Source: Hyphomonadaceae bacterium UBA4763
Lineage (GTDB): Bacteria > Pseudomonadota > Alphaproteobacteria > Caulobacterales > Aquidulcibacteraceae
DNA: 7,412 bases
Assembly: GCA_002403455.1 (NCBI GenBank)
Contig: DHHV01000008.1
Coordinates: forward strand, 1 to 7,412
Reading direction: 5' to 3'
Below are positions 1 through 6,275 of this stretch, one piece after another. Under the pieces are notes generated by a model. That model saw only the letters and a list, made by a program, of their open reading frames with translations, made no database searches and was not told the DNA's origin. A program made the translations under genes and the position numbers. How positions within the stretch are numbered: the first letter of the stretch is position 1; each line of letters opens with the position of its first letter.

Positions 1-140
1 GGGGGCGCTGGCGGGATGGCCGGGTTAGTCCCGGTCTGGCCGGGGCTCGCCAATTCCGCTGTAGTGTCGCTGCAGGCCTGTACGATGAGCGCGCTGACCA
101 TCGCGATCAACAGGCCCGTGGTTTTCGTCGAAGTGTTCAT
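1..140 (-). CDS. Putative lipoprotein, N-terminal part only (runs off the left edge)
   Basis: Reading the minus strand from an ATG at 140-138 gives an open frame to the window edge: 46 complete codons and no stop. It begins MNTSTKTTGLLIAMVSAL, then IVQACSDTTAE. This looks like a secretion signal: a short polar start, a hydrophobic core at about residues 9-20, and a lipobox-like VQAC ending in Cys23. The Gln two residues before the Cys is less usual. After the Cys comes a low-complexity segment rich in Ala, Gly, Thr and Pro ending in IPPAPP, as in the flexible tether of many outer-membrane lipoproteins. A GAGG sequence (plus-strand positions 146-149) lies 5 nt upstream of the ATG and supports this start. 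The +2 residue is Ser, not Asp, so outer-membrane sorting is expected. I do not recognise the family, and the functional part lies outside the window. It is divergent from the prepilin peptidase gene. Confidence 0.6.
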   Translation of the reverse strand, partial: MNTSTKTTGLLIAMVSALIVQACSDTTAELASPGQTGTNPAIPPAP

Positions 141-322
141 GTATCCCTCGCCGCGAAAGATAGACACGAGGCGCGCGCTGATGTGAACGCCACACCAATC
201 CTGGCCCCGAATGGACGGGCTCGTAGCCCACGGGTCATGACAGTTTCACGACAACGGCAAGAAGTTTCGACGTAATTTCACCATTGCGTGTCTTCCATGC
301 CGCAGGAAGGGGTGACCGACAA

Positions 323-342
323 ATGTTAGCTAATGCCAACAT
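323..342. repeat. Imperfect inverted repeat upstream of the prepilin peptidase gene
   Basis: The two arms ATGTTAGC (323-330) and GCCAACAT (335-342) are separated by TAAT and match as an inverted repeat at 7 of 8 positions. The element ends 45 bp before the prepilin peptidase ATG. It could be a regulator binding site or chance. There is no T-run after it, so it is not a terminator. The rest of the divergent region 141-387 holds no gene I can support, and only weak promoter-like hexamers. Confidence 0.3.
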
Positions 343-387
343 CGGAATACGCCACCCAATCGATCGACACCAATCTGAAATTACACT

Positions 388-1152
388 ATGAATTACATTT
401 TTCACGGCGCTGGTTTTGCTTTTCTTGGAGCCATCATCGGTAGCTTTATTGCCTTGATGACACTTAGATTGCCGCGCAATTTACCTGTTTTTATGACAAG
501 ATCTAGGTGCGATAACTGCGGCCGAAAACTATATCCTTGGGAATTGATCCCGATTTTCAGCTTTGCATGGCTGCGTGGAAAATGTGCGACATGTCGTGCG
601 CCGATTGCGCCGCGACATCTCGTGATCGAACTCATCGCCGCCGGAATCGGGATTTGGGCAGCTGCGATCGGCGGATCGCATACAGAATCGGTGGGCTTTG
701 CCTTGTTCGGCTTTATCGGACTCGCGATCGCGATCCTCGACAGTGAAACGCTCGAAATTCCCGACAGCTTCACATTGGCGCTTGGGATAACCGGCCTTGC
801 CTGGTCGTTTTTCCAAAGCATCAGCTTGGGGATTGCCGCCATCATTGGCGCGGCGGCCGGATTTTCCATTCTCGGCGCGATCCGCTGGGCTTATGGACAT
901 CTTCGCCAACGCGAGGGCCTCGGGGCCGCCGATCCTTTGCTGCTCGCCGCGATCGGCGCCTGGGTTGGCTGGCAAGCGCTGCCTATTGTTCTGTTGATCG
1001 CCGCAATCGCCGGCTTGGCCCTCGTTTGCGCGCGTGCGATTGTCTCGGGCGCATGGCGCTCTGAAGAGCCTATCCCATTCGGCCCCTGCTTGATATTAGG
1101 CGGGTGGATCGCGTTGCTTTATGGAAAAATGTTTGGACTTGGCGCCCATTAA
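388..1152 (+). CDS. Prepilin peptidase / leader peptidase (A24 family, PilD/GspO type)
   Basis: This is an integral inner-membrane aspartic protease of 254 aa that cleaves, and in classical members N-methylates, type IV pilin-like precursors for type IV pili or type II secretion. The N-terminal domain has GAIIGSF (residues 14-20), LRLPR, and a four-cysteine metal site, CDNC (Cys41, Cys44) and CATC (Cys66, Cys69), followed by the family's PRHLVIE-like segment. The first catalytic aspartate fits Asp118 in ILDSETLEIPD. The second fits Asp182 in GLGAADPLLL. A C-terminal PFGP motif is at about 230-233. About seven hydrophobic segments are visible. The second active-site motif reads GAAD rather than the usual GxGD, and the Lys that often follows is Leu. 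The first roughly 150 bp of the gene look more AT-rich than the rest. No clear Shine-Dalgarno precedes the ATG. No pilus or secretion genes are in the window, so its substrates are unknown. Family assignment is firm; the choice between pilD and gspO is not. Confidence 0.9.
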   Translation: MNYIFHGAGFAFLGAIIGSFIALMTLRLPRNLPVFMTRSRCDNCGRKLYPWELIPIFSFAWLRGKCATCRAPIAPRHLVIELIAAGIGIWAAAIGGSHTESVGFALFGFIGLAIAILDSETLEIPDSFTLALGITGLAWSFFQSISLGIAAIIGAAAGFSILGAIRWAYGHLRQREGLGAADPLLLAAIGAWVGWQALPIVLLIAAIAGLALVCARAIVSGAWRSEEPIPFGPCLILGGWIALLYGKMFGLGAH

Positions 1153-1177
1153 CAGAACTTCTTCGACAGCCTGTTAA
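1149..1177. repeat. Inverted repeat at a convergent gene junction, possible weak terminator
   Basis: TTAACAG (1149-1155, overlapping the prepilin peptidase stop codon) and CTGTTAA (1171-1177) form a perfect 7-bp inverted repeat around a 15-nt loop. It sits between two convergent genes, where a shared terminator would be expected. The stem is AT-rich and no run of T follows on either strand, so intrinsic termination would be weak at best. Confidence 0.25.
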
Positions 1178-1198
1178 GGCGACGCCGACCGAGACCTT

Positions 1199-2374
1199 TC
1201 ACGCCATTCTGTGGCTTGCGCTTAAGGCGACAACCGACCCGATGGCGAGCACCAAAGCAGCGATCGGCCAGCCCCAGTGATACCCAATCCAACCAGTCAA
1301 TTGAATAGAGACCAGGGTCAAGGCAAACCCAATGCTGGTCTGCAAGGAAAGAATACTCCCCGCAAATTCTGGTTGGGCAGCGGCCGCCGCCGCCGAATAC
1401 AAAGCGGAATCGGCGATAACGAGACCGCCCCAGGCGATGATAGCGAAGACAAAAATCCAGATCGGTGAATAAAACCCAATGGCAACGCCAATCGCTGCCA
1501 AAAGCCCGCCCCATAAAATCCCACGCGCTGTGCTTTTTCGACCAATCCGTTGCGCAATCATGCCGGCAACAACCGCGCCGATGCTTCCGCTCGCCATGAT
1601 CGCGAACGTCAACCAGCGCGGATCAATTGGGGCGGAACCTTCCGCTTGCAGCCGCGCCGCCGCCATGGCGCCGCACCAAGCCCACATGGCGTAAAGTTCC
1701 CACATGTGACCAAGATAGCCGAAGAACGCTGCGCGCATCTGGGCGTTTTTGCCCGCCAGCCGCCAAACCGTAAAATCGAGCGGCCCCGATCGCGTCAAGC
1801 GCAAGGCTGGCAGCGCCGCGACGCAGAGCAACCCAGCACAAGCCAAAGCAGACGCCCATAAAAACAGATCGCGCCACGACAAAGCTTGATCGAGCCCCTC
1901 AAGGTTCGCCAGCAAAGCGTGCGGCGCGGCTGAGCCCAGGGTCAATGCGGCGATTAATAAACTGGCGTAGAGACTGCGCCGCGCCGGATCGAGCGTCGCC
2001 GCCAATTTCAACCCAATCGGATAGACTAAGGCAAGCCCTGCGCCGACCCCAAGGCGTGTCAGCAGTAAAAACGCGCTGTCCGCTGGGAAAAAAGCGCTCG
2101 CCGCCGTCGCAATCGCTGCGAACGCCCCGCCGCACGCCATCAAGAGCCGCGCGCCACATCGATCGGGAATTTGCAACATTGCACTCAAAAGCGCGGTCGC
2201 CGCAAAGCCGATTTGCACGCTACTGGTCAGCAACCCTTGTCGGAAAGGAGAAAGGCTTTGCTCAGCCAATATCAGCGGGATCGCCGCCGCGCCTACGAAC
2301 CACAGCGACATCAAGAGAGCCGTCGCCGCCAATAGCCGTTTCAGCCCGCGAATTGGCGCGGCGTGATTATTCAT
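1199..2374 (-). CDS. Major facilitator superfamily (MFS) permease
   Basis: This is a 391-aa, strongly hydrophobic protein with about 12 predicted membrane segments, typical of the MFS. The loop after the second segment carries a short motif-A remnant, DRCGAR (71-76). The equivalent in the second half is AQRIGRKS (274-281). A GHMWELYAMWAW stretch (222-233) opens the second bundle and is a distinctive feature of a subgroup of MFS proteins whose substrate I cannot name. The ATG overlaps the stop of the upstream MlaC-type gene as ATGA (2374-2371), with a purine-rich AGAGAAGGG directly before it, so translation is probably coupled to that gene. The arrangement suggests a role in lipid or membrane-compound transport, comparable in principle to the MFS lysophospholipid flippase LplT, but no sequence motif proves this. 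It could equally be a drug or metabolite exporter. The family call is strong; the substrate is unknown. Confidence 0.9.
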   Translation of the reverse strand: MNNHAAPIRGLKRLLAATALLMSLWFVGAAAIPLILAEQSLSPFRQGLLTSSVQIGFAATALLSAMLQIPDRCGARLLMACGGAFAAIATAASAFFPADSAFLLLTRLGVGAGLALVYPIGLKLAATLDPARRSLYASLLIAALTLGSAAPHALLANLEGLDQALSWRDLFLWASALACAGLLCVAALPALRLTRSGPLDFTVWRLAGKNAQMRAAFFGYLGHMWELYAMWAWCGAMAAARLQAEGSAPIDPRWLTFAIMASGSIGAVVAGMIAQRIGRKSTARGILWGGLLAAIGVAIGFYSPIWIFVFAIIAWGGLVIADSALYSAAAAAAQPEFAGSILSLQTSIGFALTLVSIQLTGWIGYHWGWPIAALVLAIGSVVALSASHRMA

Positions 2375-3126
2375 CCCTTCTCTTGCGCAGCCGCCGCCCG
2401 AACGCGCAAACGTTCGATAGAGCGTTGCACTGCGGCGAGCAGGGCTTCTGGGTCGCCATCGCTGCGTTCAAAAACCGCCTCAAAATCAGCGCGTTGTTGG
2501 ATCGCCAGCCAAATGCCGAACACTTCCGCGTCAATAATGCGGAACGCGCCGTCCCGTTTCATGACCCGCCACTTAACGGGCAGAATAGGTTGGCGCGCGT
2601 TCTCAGGAATGATCAGAAGCGTTTCAATAATATAATCATCTGGACGCCGCTCAATGACCGAACGCAACCGCATGCTTTCCGCACTCAAGGTTTGAAATTG
2701 CGCTTCATAGACAGCGATCATATAGGTTTGATAAATATCATAATAACGCGCGAGCTGTTCCTCATTGAAACGACGCGCATATCGCCCCAAAACAAATCGC
2801 GCAATCGCGCGAACATCGGTGGCCTCAACGATGAGTTCACTGAAGGCGACTTGTCGACTTTCATAACTAATCGCGTCTTTACCGATCAGGTCGATCGCCC
2901 GCTGACCATTAAGTTTCACGAACGCCGCCGCTGAACCCGCCGGGGCCGGCGGCTCGGGTCGCTCCAGAATGCGCTGGACGACATTCGGCAGCTTTGCATT
3001 GCTCTGGGCCAACGCGATCGTACCGGGAAGGACCGCCGCAGCAACCAAGATCCCGACCGCCACCGCCGCACGCCAGCAATAGGATCGTGATGGTGCTGAT
3101 CCGGGGCTGAAAGAGCGAGAATTCAC
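2371..3126 (-). CDS. mlaC: MlaC/Ttg2D-family periplasmic phospholipid-binding protein
   Basis: The protein is 251 aa from the GTG start chosen here. It has a Sec signal peptide: basic residues at about 14-19, a hydrophobic core AAVAVGILVAAAVLPG (20-35), and an ALA-Q cleavage site after residue 40. The mature part matches the MlaC/Ttg2 family: an FVLGRYARRFNEEQ segment (111-124), an aromatic helix around YYDIYQTYM (128-136), and a beta-rich second half with VKWRVMKRDGAFRIIDAEVFGIW (184-206, the family's W-x-hydrophobic / GxWRIxDV-like region). MlaC proteins ferry phospholipids across the periplasm between the MlaA complex and the inner-membrane MlaFEDB transporter. The gene follows mlaA on the same strand after a 183-bp gap and overlaps the MFS gene by 4 bp. 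No ABC ATPase, permease or MCE-domain gene is present here. The related HpnM proteins of hopanoid clusters are an alternative subfamily, but no hopanoid genes are visible. An upstream in-frame ATG at 3138 is a possible alternative start. Confidence 0.85.
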   Translation of the reverse strand: MNSRSFSPGSAPSRSYCWRAAVAVGILVAAAVLPGTIALAQSNAKLPNVVQRILERPEPPAPAGSAAAFVKLNGQRAIDLIGKDAISYESRQVAFSELIVEATDVRAIARFVLGRYARRFNEEQLARYYDIYQTYMIAVYEAQFQTLSAESMRLRSVIERRPDDYIIETLLIIPENARQPILPVKWRVMKRDGAFRIIDAEVFGIWLAIQQRADFEAVFERSDGDPEALLAAVQRSIERLRVRAAAAQEKG

Positions 3127-3131
3127 AATTG

Positions 3132-3136
3132 CCTCC
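3132..3136 (-). promoter_or_regulatory. Strong ribosome binding site that favours a GTG start for mlaC
   Basis: On the minus strand the sequence reads ATGGAGGCAATTGTGAAT. GGAGG lies exactly 5 nt before the GTG at 3126-3124 and overlaps the alternative ATG at 3138. The ATG itself has only a weak GGAT upstream. The spacing and strength argue that translation starts at the GTG, which also gives a compact signal peptide. Confidence 0.6.
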
Positions 3137-3309
3137 ATAGGATCCAGCTTGAACCCTCGATGCGCCATCAAGCCGTATGGATCACTATCCAATGAATGCG
3201 GCAAGAGCGAGATCAAAGCGCGATCCGATGAGTCATATTTTCGGGCATGGCGCGCGCTTTTCACACGGCGCCGATGAAGCCGTCATGAACGATGATTGGC
3301 GCCGCGCCG

Positions 3310-4140
3310 CTACATTCTCGGCCGCAGATTTGTTGGAGCGCTTGGCTGAGGAGGGTTTTCGGGCGCAGACGATTCTGGCTCTGGCGCTTCGGGATCGACC
3401 TCATCGAACTCCGGCAAATCATCGATCGGCGGATTGCCGTCAAAGATCTCGCGTCGCCGATTCTGACCATAGAGGCTTCGAAAAGCAACATAGGGATCAA
3501 CGGCCGTTGACAGCACATTGTCGATTGCGACGTCCGCTTCGGCGCGCACGTCAATGCCTTCGACCGCATTGCGACCGATATTGGCGAAGAAATCCCCGCC
3601 GAAATTCACGAAGGCAAACGGATCAAGACCGGCATTGTCAACGCCGCGGCCGATCAGGTCGCGTAAGTTGGTCGGCCCCAAAGCTGGAATAAAGATGTAA
3701 GGTCCCGGCGGGACACCGTAGAACGCCAGCGTCTGACCGAAATCTTCTCGGTGCCCGCGCAACCCATTATTTGCCGCGATATCAAATAGCCCCCCTAACC
3801 CCACGGTTGAATTGACCATAAATCGCAAAAAAGTGTCGCTGGCGCGCGTCAACTTTCCCTGCAAGATGTCATTACCGAACGTAATCGGTTCGCGCAAATT
3901 AGCCAAGAACGACCGAATTGAGCCCCGAACAGGCGCAGGCACGTTATCGCGGTAGGCGCGCGCGGTCGGACCGAACGCATTCTTGTCAATGACCTGGTGC
4001 GCCGCGAATAATTTGCGGTTGACCCCTTCGATGGGGTCCGGCTGTAGGGCTTGGCTGGTAAGGGGGTCCGCCTGCGGCGTTGCGCAGGCCAACAATCCCA
4101 GCGAAGAACACAAGGTCGCAATTTGCGATTTCAGCTTCAT
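3310..4140 (-). CDS. mlaA: MlaA (VacJ) family outer-membrane lipoprotein
   Basis: The protein is 276 aa. MlaA sits with porins in the outer membrane and removes misplaced phospholipids from the outer leaflet, handing them to MlaC. The start at 4140 is chosen because it gives a short lipoprotein signal, MKLKSQIATLCSSLGLLAC, with Cys19 as the lipidated residue and Ala at +2 (outer-membrane sorting). AGGAG lies about 10 nt upstream of this ATG. Family hallmarks follow in order: DPIEGVNRKLF (35-45), FLRFMVNSTVGLGGLFD (104-120), EDFGQTLAFYGVPPGPYIF (132-150), and IPALGPTNLRD (151-161). From about residue 240 an acidic, Pro-rich tail of roughly 35 residues extends past the conserved domain and is probably disordered. 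The gene is probably first of a minus-strand unit with mlaC and the MFS permease. Its upstream region is shared with the divergent methionine operon. An in-frame extension to 4278 has no signal-like start and was not adopted. Confidence 0.93.
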   Translation of the reverse strand: MKLKSQIATLCSSLGLLACATPQADPLTSQALQPDPIEGVNRKLFAAHQVIDKNAFGPTARAYRDNVPAPVRGSIRSFLANLREPITFGNDILQGKLTRASDTFLRFMVNSTVGLGGLFDIAANNGLRGHREDFGQTLAFYGVPPGPYIFIPALGPTNLRDLIGRGVDNAGLDPFAFVNFGGDFFANIGRNAVEGIDVRAEADVAIDNVLSTAVDPYVAFRSLYGQNRRREIFDGNPPIDDLPEFDEVDPEAPEPESSAPENPPQPSAPTNLRPRM

Positions 4141-4276
4141 CCTTTTGGCGCTCCTGCGGTGGATTACAGACCCCGCTCGTCCGACGCTCATCACGACGCC
4201 AGCCTGTGTCACTCCCCGCGCTCCATGGCAAGCAGGCGTTTTACAGCAATGAGGCCACGAAATCGGCCTTGCTTTC

Positions 4277-4300
4277 ATATAAAGATATCTTTATATCTTT
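4277..4300. promoter_or_regulatory. Perfect 20-bp palindrome with an extra half-site: probable operator of the ArsR-methyltransferase regulator
   Basis: ATATAAAGATATCTTTATAT (4277-4296) is identical to its own reverse complement. The 8-mer ATATCTTT occurs twice in tandem (4285-4292 and 4293-4300), so there are three half-sites: one on the plus strand (AAAGATAT, 4281-4288) and two on the minus strand. The palindrome ends 27 bp before the regulator's ATG. A weak sigma70-like pair, TTGCTT (4269-4274) and TATATC (4292-4297) with 17 bp between, would be covered by it, as expected for a repressor site. AT-rich palindromes of this sort are typical of ArsR-family operators. The location fits autoregulation of the methionine-cycle operon. 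The site lies 137 bp from the divergent mlaA start, so an effect on mlaA is possible but unproven. Confidence 0.75.
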
Positions 4301-4323
4301 AACATAATTTGTGGGTGAAAAAC

Positions 4324-5337
4324 ATGACCTCCGAAATCGAGAACGCCGTCTCGATGCTCAACGCTGCGTCGGATCCGACCCGATTGCGCATCTTGCTCAC
4401 GTTGATCGAGGGCGAACTTGCGGTGAGCGAACTTGCACGGATCCTTGGTCAAAGCCAACCCCGGGTAAGTCGACATACAAAAGTGTTGACCGAAGCAGGA
4501 TTGCTGGACCGTCGAAATGAAGGCGCCTGGGTGTTTTATGCTTGCGCCAGCGATGAGAAAGCCAAAGCCGTCATTCAATCTTGCCTCCATTTGGTCGGCG
4601 AAAATGACCCGCAGCGTTGCTCCGATCGAGCAACGCTTGCAGACATTCGCGCGGAGCGCGCACGATCAGCTGAGGCCTATTTCTCCTCTGTCGCCGACAA
4701 ATGGGACGAAATGCGCCTTAGCCTTTTTTCGCAAAACGCTGTAGAGGCGGCAATCCTTGAGCTCGCAGGACAAGGTCCATTTGACTTGGTCGTCGATCTT
4801 GGCACCGGCGCTGGTCGAATGCTCGAATTGTTCGCCGATCGCTCCAGCACTTTGGAAGGAGTCGATCTCAACATAAAAATGCTGGCGGTTGCCCGCTCGC
4901 GCTTGCGCAGCGCAGGTATTGCCCACGCTCAAGTCCGTCAAGGCGATATCACGGCCCCCCTTTCAACCGGTCGAAGGGCGGACATTGTTCTTCTTCATCA
5001 AGTCCTGCATTATCTCGACGATCCCGAGCGTGCTTTTGCGCAAGCCTTGCGGATCGTGTCCCCGAATGGCGCCATCATCATTGTCGATTTTGCGCCGCAT
5101 GATCGCGAAGATTTGCGCGTCGGCCACGCGCATCGACGACTGGGCGTCTCGCGCTCAGACATCGCGGCGTGGTGCGTTGTTCATCATGCGGAGATCGCGG
5201 CGGAAATCCTCGCGCCGGCTGACCCAAGCGAACCCGATCGCTTGCCGGTCACGATTTGGAAAATCACGCCGCAAGCGCACGTGCGCCGCCTGGCCCAGCC
5301 GACCTTTTTTCCGTCGGAGCGGAGACTGGACTCATGA
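4324..5337 (+). CDS. ArsR-type transcriptional regulator fused to a SAM-dependent methyltransferase-like domain (SahR-like)
   Basis: The protein is 337 aa with two domains. Residues 5-85 form a winged helix-turn-helix of the ArsR/SmtB type: the DPTRLRILLTLIEGELAVSEL segment at 17-37 and recognition-helix region GQSQPRVSRHTKVL (42-55). No ArsR-type metal-binding CxC motif is visible in the helix region. Residues 115-270 form a class I methyltransferase fold: the glycine-rich SAM loop VVDLGTGAGRM (156-166), an acidic ribose contact at about Asp181 in GVDLN, and ADIVLLHQVLHYLDDPERA (219-237). The leading position before metF and the split metH suggests it senses SAM or S-adenosylhomocysteine and controls the methionine cycle, like SahR-type ArsR regulators. 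Whether it also methylates anything cannot be told from sequence. The ATG at 4324 is chosen over in-frame TTG (4309) and GTG (4315) because the protein then begins at MTSEIENAV, just before the HTH. Its stop overlaps the metF start as ATGA. Confidence 0.9.
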   Translation: MTSEIENAVSMLNAASDPTRLRILLTLIEGELAVSELARILGQSQPRVSRHTKVLTEAGLLDRRNEGAWVFYACASDEKAKAVIQSCLHLVGENDPQRCSDRATLADIRAERARSAEAYFSSVADKWDEMRLSLFSQNAVEAAILELAGQGPFDLVVDLGTGAGRMLELFADRSSTLEGVDLNIKMLAVARSRLRSAGIAHAQVRQGDITAPLSTGRRADIVLLHQVLHYLDDPERAFAQALRIVSPNGAIIIVDFAPHDREDLRVGHAHRRLGVSRSDIAAWCVVHHAEIAAEILAPADPSEPDRLPVTIWKITPQAHVRRLAQPTFFPSERRLDS

Positions 5338-6275
5338 TAGCGACTCATTCTGACGTCAAAATCGCTGCGTCCCCGCGCAAGGGTCGCCCCAATCTTTCCT
5401 TCGAATTCTTTCCGCCTAAAACCCCGAATGGTGAAACGCGCCTGTGGGAGGTCTATGGCCGCTTGGCGGGGCTCGCCCCCGATTTTGTTTCCATCACTTA
5501 TGGCGCGGGCGGTTCAACGCGCGAGCGGACTCATCGTGTTGTCCAGCGGCTGGTCGGCGAAGCGCGCGCGCCGGTCGCTGCGCATATTACCTGCGTCAAC
5601 GCAAGCCGTGCCGCCGTTAATGAGGTGCTGCAAGCCTATTGGGACGCTGGCGTTCGTCGACTAGTCGCTTTGCGCGGCGATCCGGCCGGCGGCGTCCACG
5701 CCGCTTACGCCCCCCACCCGGAAGGCTACGCGTTTGCGCTTGACTTGATCGACGGCGCACGCAAAATCGGCGACTTTGAAATCTACGCGGCCGCTTACCC
5801 GGAAACCCATCCGCAAGCGACAAGCCCCGAGGCTGATCTCGATAACCTCAAGCGTAAGTTTGACGCCGGCGCCAGCGCCGCGATCACGCAATTTTTTGCC
5901 GATCCGGCGCGTTTTCTGCGTTTTCGCGATCGCGCGGCGGCCGCGGGCGTCACCGGGCCGATCCTGCCGGGCATTATGCCGATCGGCAATGTCGCGGGCT
6001 ATCTCAAGATGTCGGCCGCCTGCGGGGCCAGCGTGCCAGCGGCAATCGCCAAGGCGATTGACGGCCTGGACGCTGAGCCGGAGCTGCGCTTTGGCGTCGC
6101 TGTCGCGCTCTGCGCCGATTTGTGCCGCAACTTGATCGCCGAAGGCGTTGATCATCTGCATTTTTACACCCTCAACCGCGTCGATCTGACTTTGTGCGTC
6201 CTTCGCGCGCTGGGCTGGGAAGAGTCGCAAACGGCAGCTTCTCCTGAGACGGACCAGTCACGAGTTCAATCATGA
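5334..6275 (+). CDS. metF: 5,10-methylenetetrahydrofolate reductase
   Basis: This FAD-dependent enzyme reduces 5,10-methylene-THF to 5-methyl-THF, the methyl donor for methionine synthesis. The protein is 313 aa, close to bacterial MetF length. Visible family landmarks are SFEFFPPKT (22-30, with the catalytic Glu24), VSITYGAGGSTRERT (52-66), HITCVN (84-89), LRGDPAGG (113-120, with Asp116 matching the flavin-tuning Asp), the AAYPETHP segment, ITQFFAD and, near the C-terminus, the conserved HFYTLNR. The start at 5334 lies inside the regulator's stop codon (ATGA) and has GGAG 9 nt upstream. An in-frame ATG at 5256 would add 26 residues from within the regulator gene that are not MetF-like. The 3' end overlaps the next gene by another ATGA, so the operon is translationally coupled. 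Confidence 0.97.
   Translation: MIATHSDVKIAASPRKGRPNLSFEFFPPKTPNGETRLWEVYGRLAGLAPDFVSITYGAGGSTRERTHRVVQRLVGEARAPVAAHITCVNASRAAVNEVLQAYWDAGVRRLVALRGDPAGGVHAAYAPHPEGYAFALDLIDGARKIGDFEIYAAAYPETHPQATSPEADLDNLKRKFDAGASAAITQFFADPARFLRFRDRAAAAGVTGPILPGIMPIGNVAGYLKMSAACGASVPAAIAKAIDGLDAEPELRFGVAVALCADLCRNLIAEGVDHLHFYTLNRVDLTLCVLRALGWEESQTAASPETDQSRVQS

Noticed and set aside
25..231. Minus-strand 68-codon open frame at the left edge
   Set aside because: It overlaps the lipoprotein start in another frame, has no signal or domain and is rich in Arg and His; the lipoprotein frame is far more convincing.
1174..1231. Direct repeat TTAAGGCGAC at 1174-1183 and 1222-1231 around the MFS stop codon
   Set aside because: Only 10 bp is exact and there are just two copies; this is within what chance allows and no element is associated with it.
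1945..2934. Long plus-strand open frame (329 codons) antisense to the MFS permease and mlaC
   Set aside because: Its translation is Arg/Ser/Pro-rich with no recognisable domain and spans two well-supported genes on the other strand; it is a by-product of their codon use.
3266..3304. CGGCGCC / GGCGCCG inverted repeat downstream of mlaA as a terminator
   Set aside because: The loop is 25 nt and no T-run follows, so it is not a convincing intrinsic terminator; GC-rich 7-mers of this kind are frequent here.
3177..3692. Plus-strand open frame across the mlaA-mlaC gap and the mlaA 3' end
   Set aside because: It is mostly antisense to mlaA, has an Arg-rich composition and no domain; nothing supports expression.
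4297..4323. Possible SAM or SAH riboswitch in the methionine operon leader
   Set aside because: The space between the palindrome and the ATG is only 27 nt, too short for known SAM or SAH riboswitches; a protein operator explains the region better.
4309..4323. Upstream TTG (4309) or GTG (4315) starts for the ArsR-methyltransferase gene
   Set aside because: They would add only WVKN-like residues outside the conserved domain; the ATG at 4324 is better placed.
5661..6230. Minus-strand 189-codon open frame inside metF
   Set aside because: Antisense shadow of a clear metF with no independent evidence.
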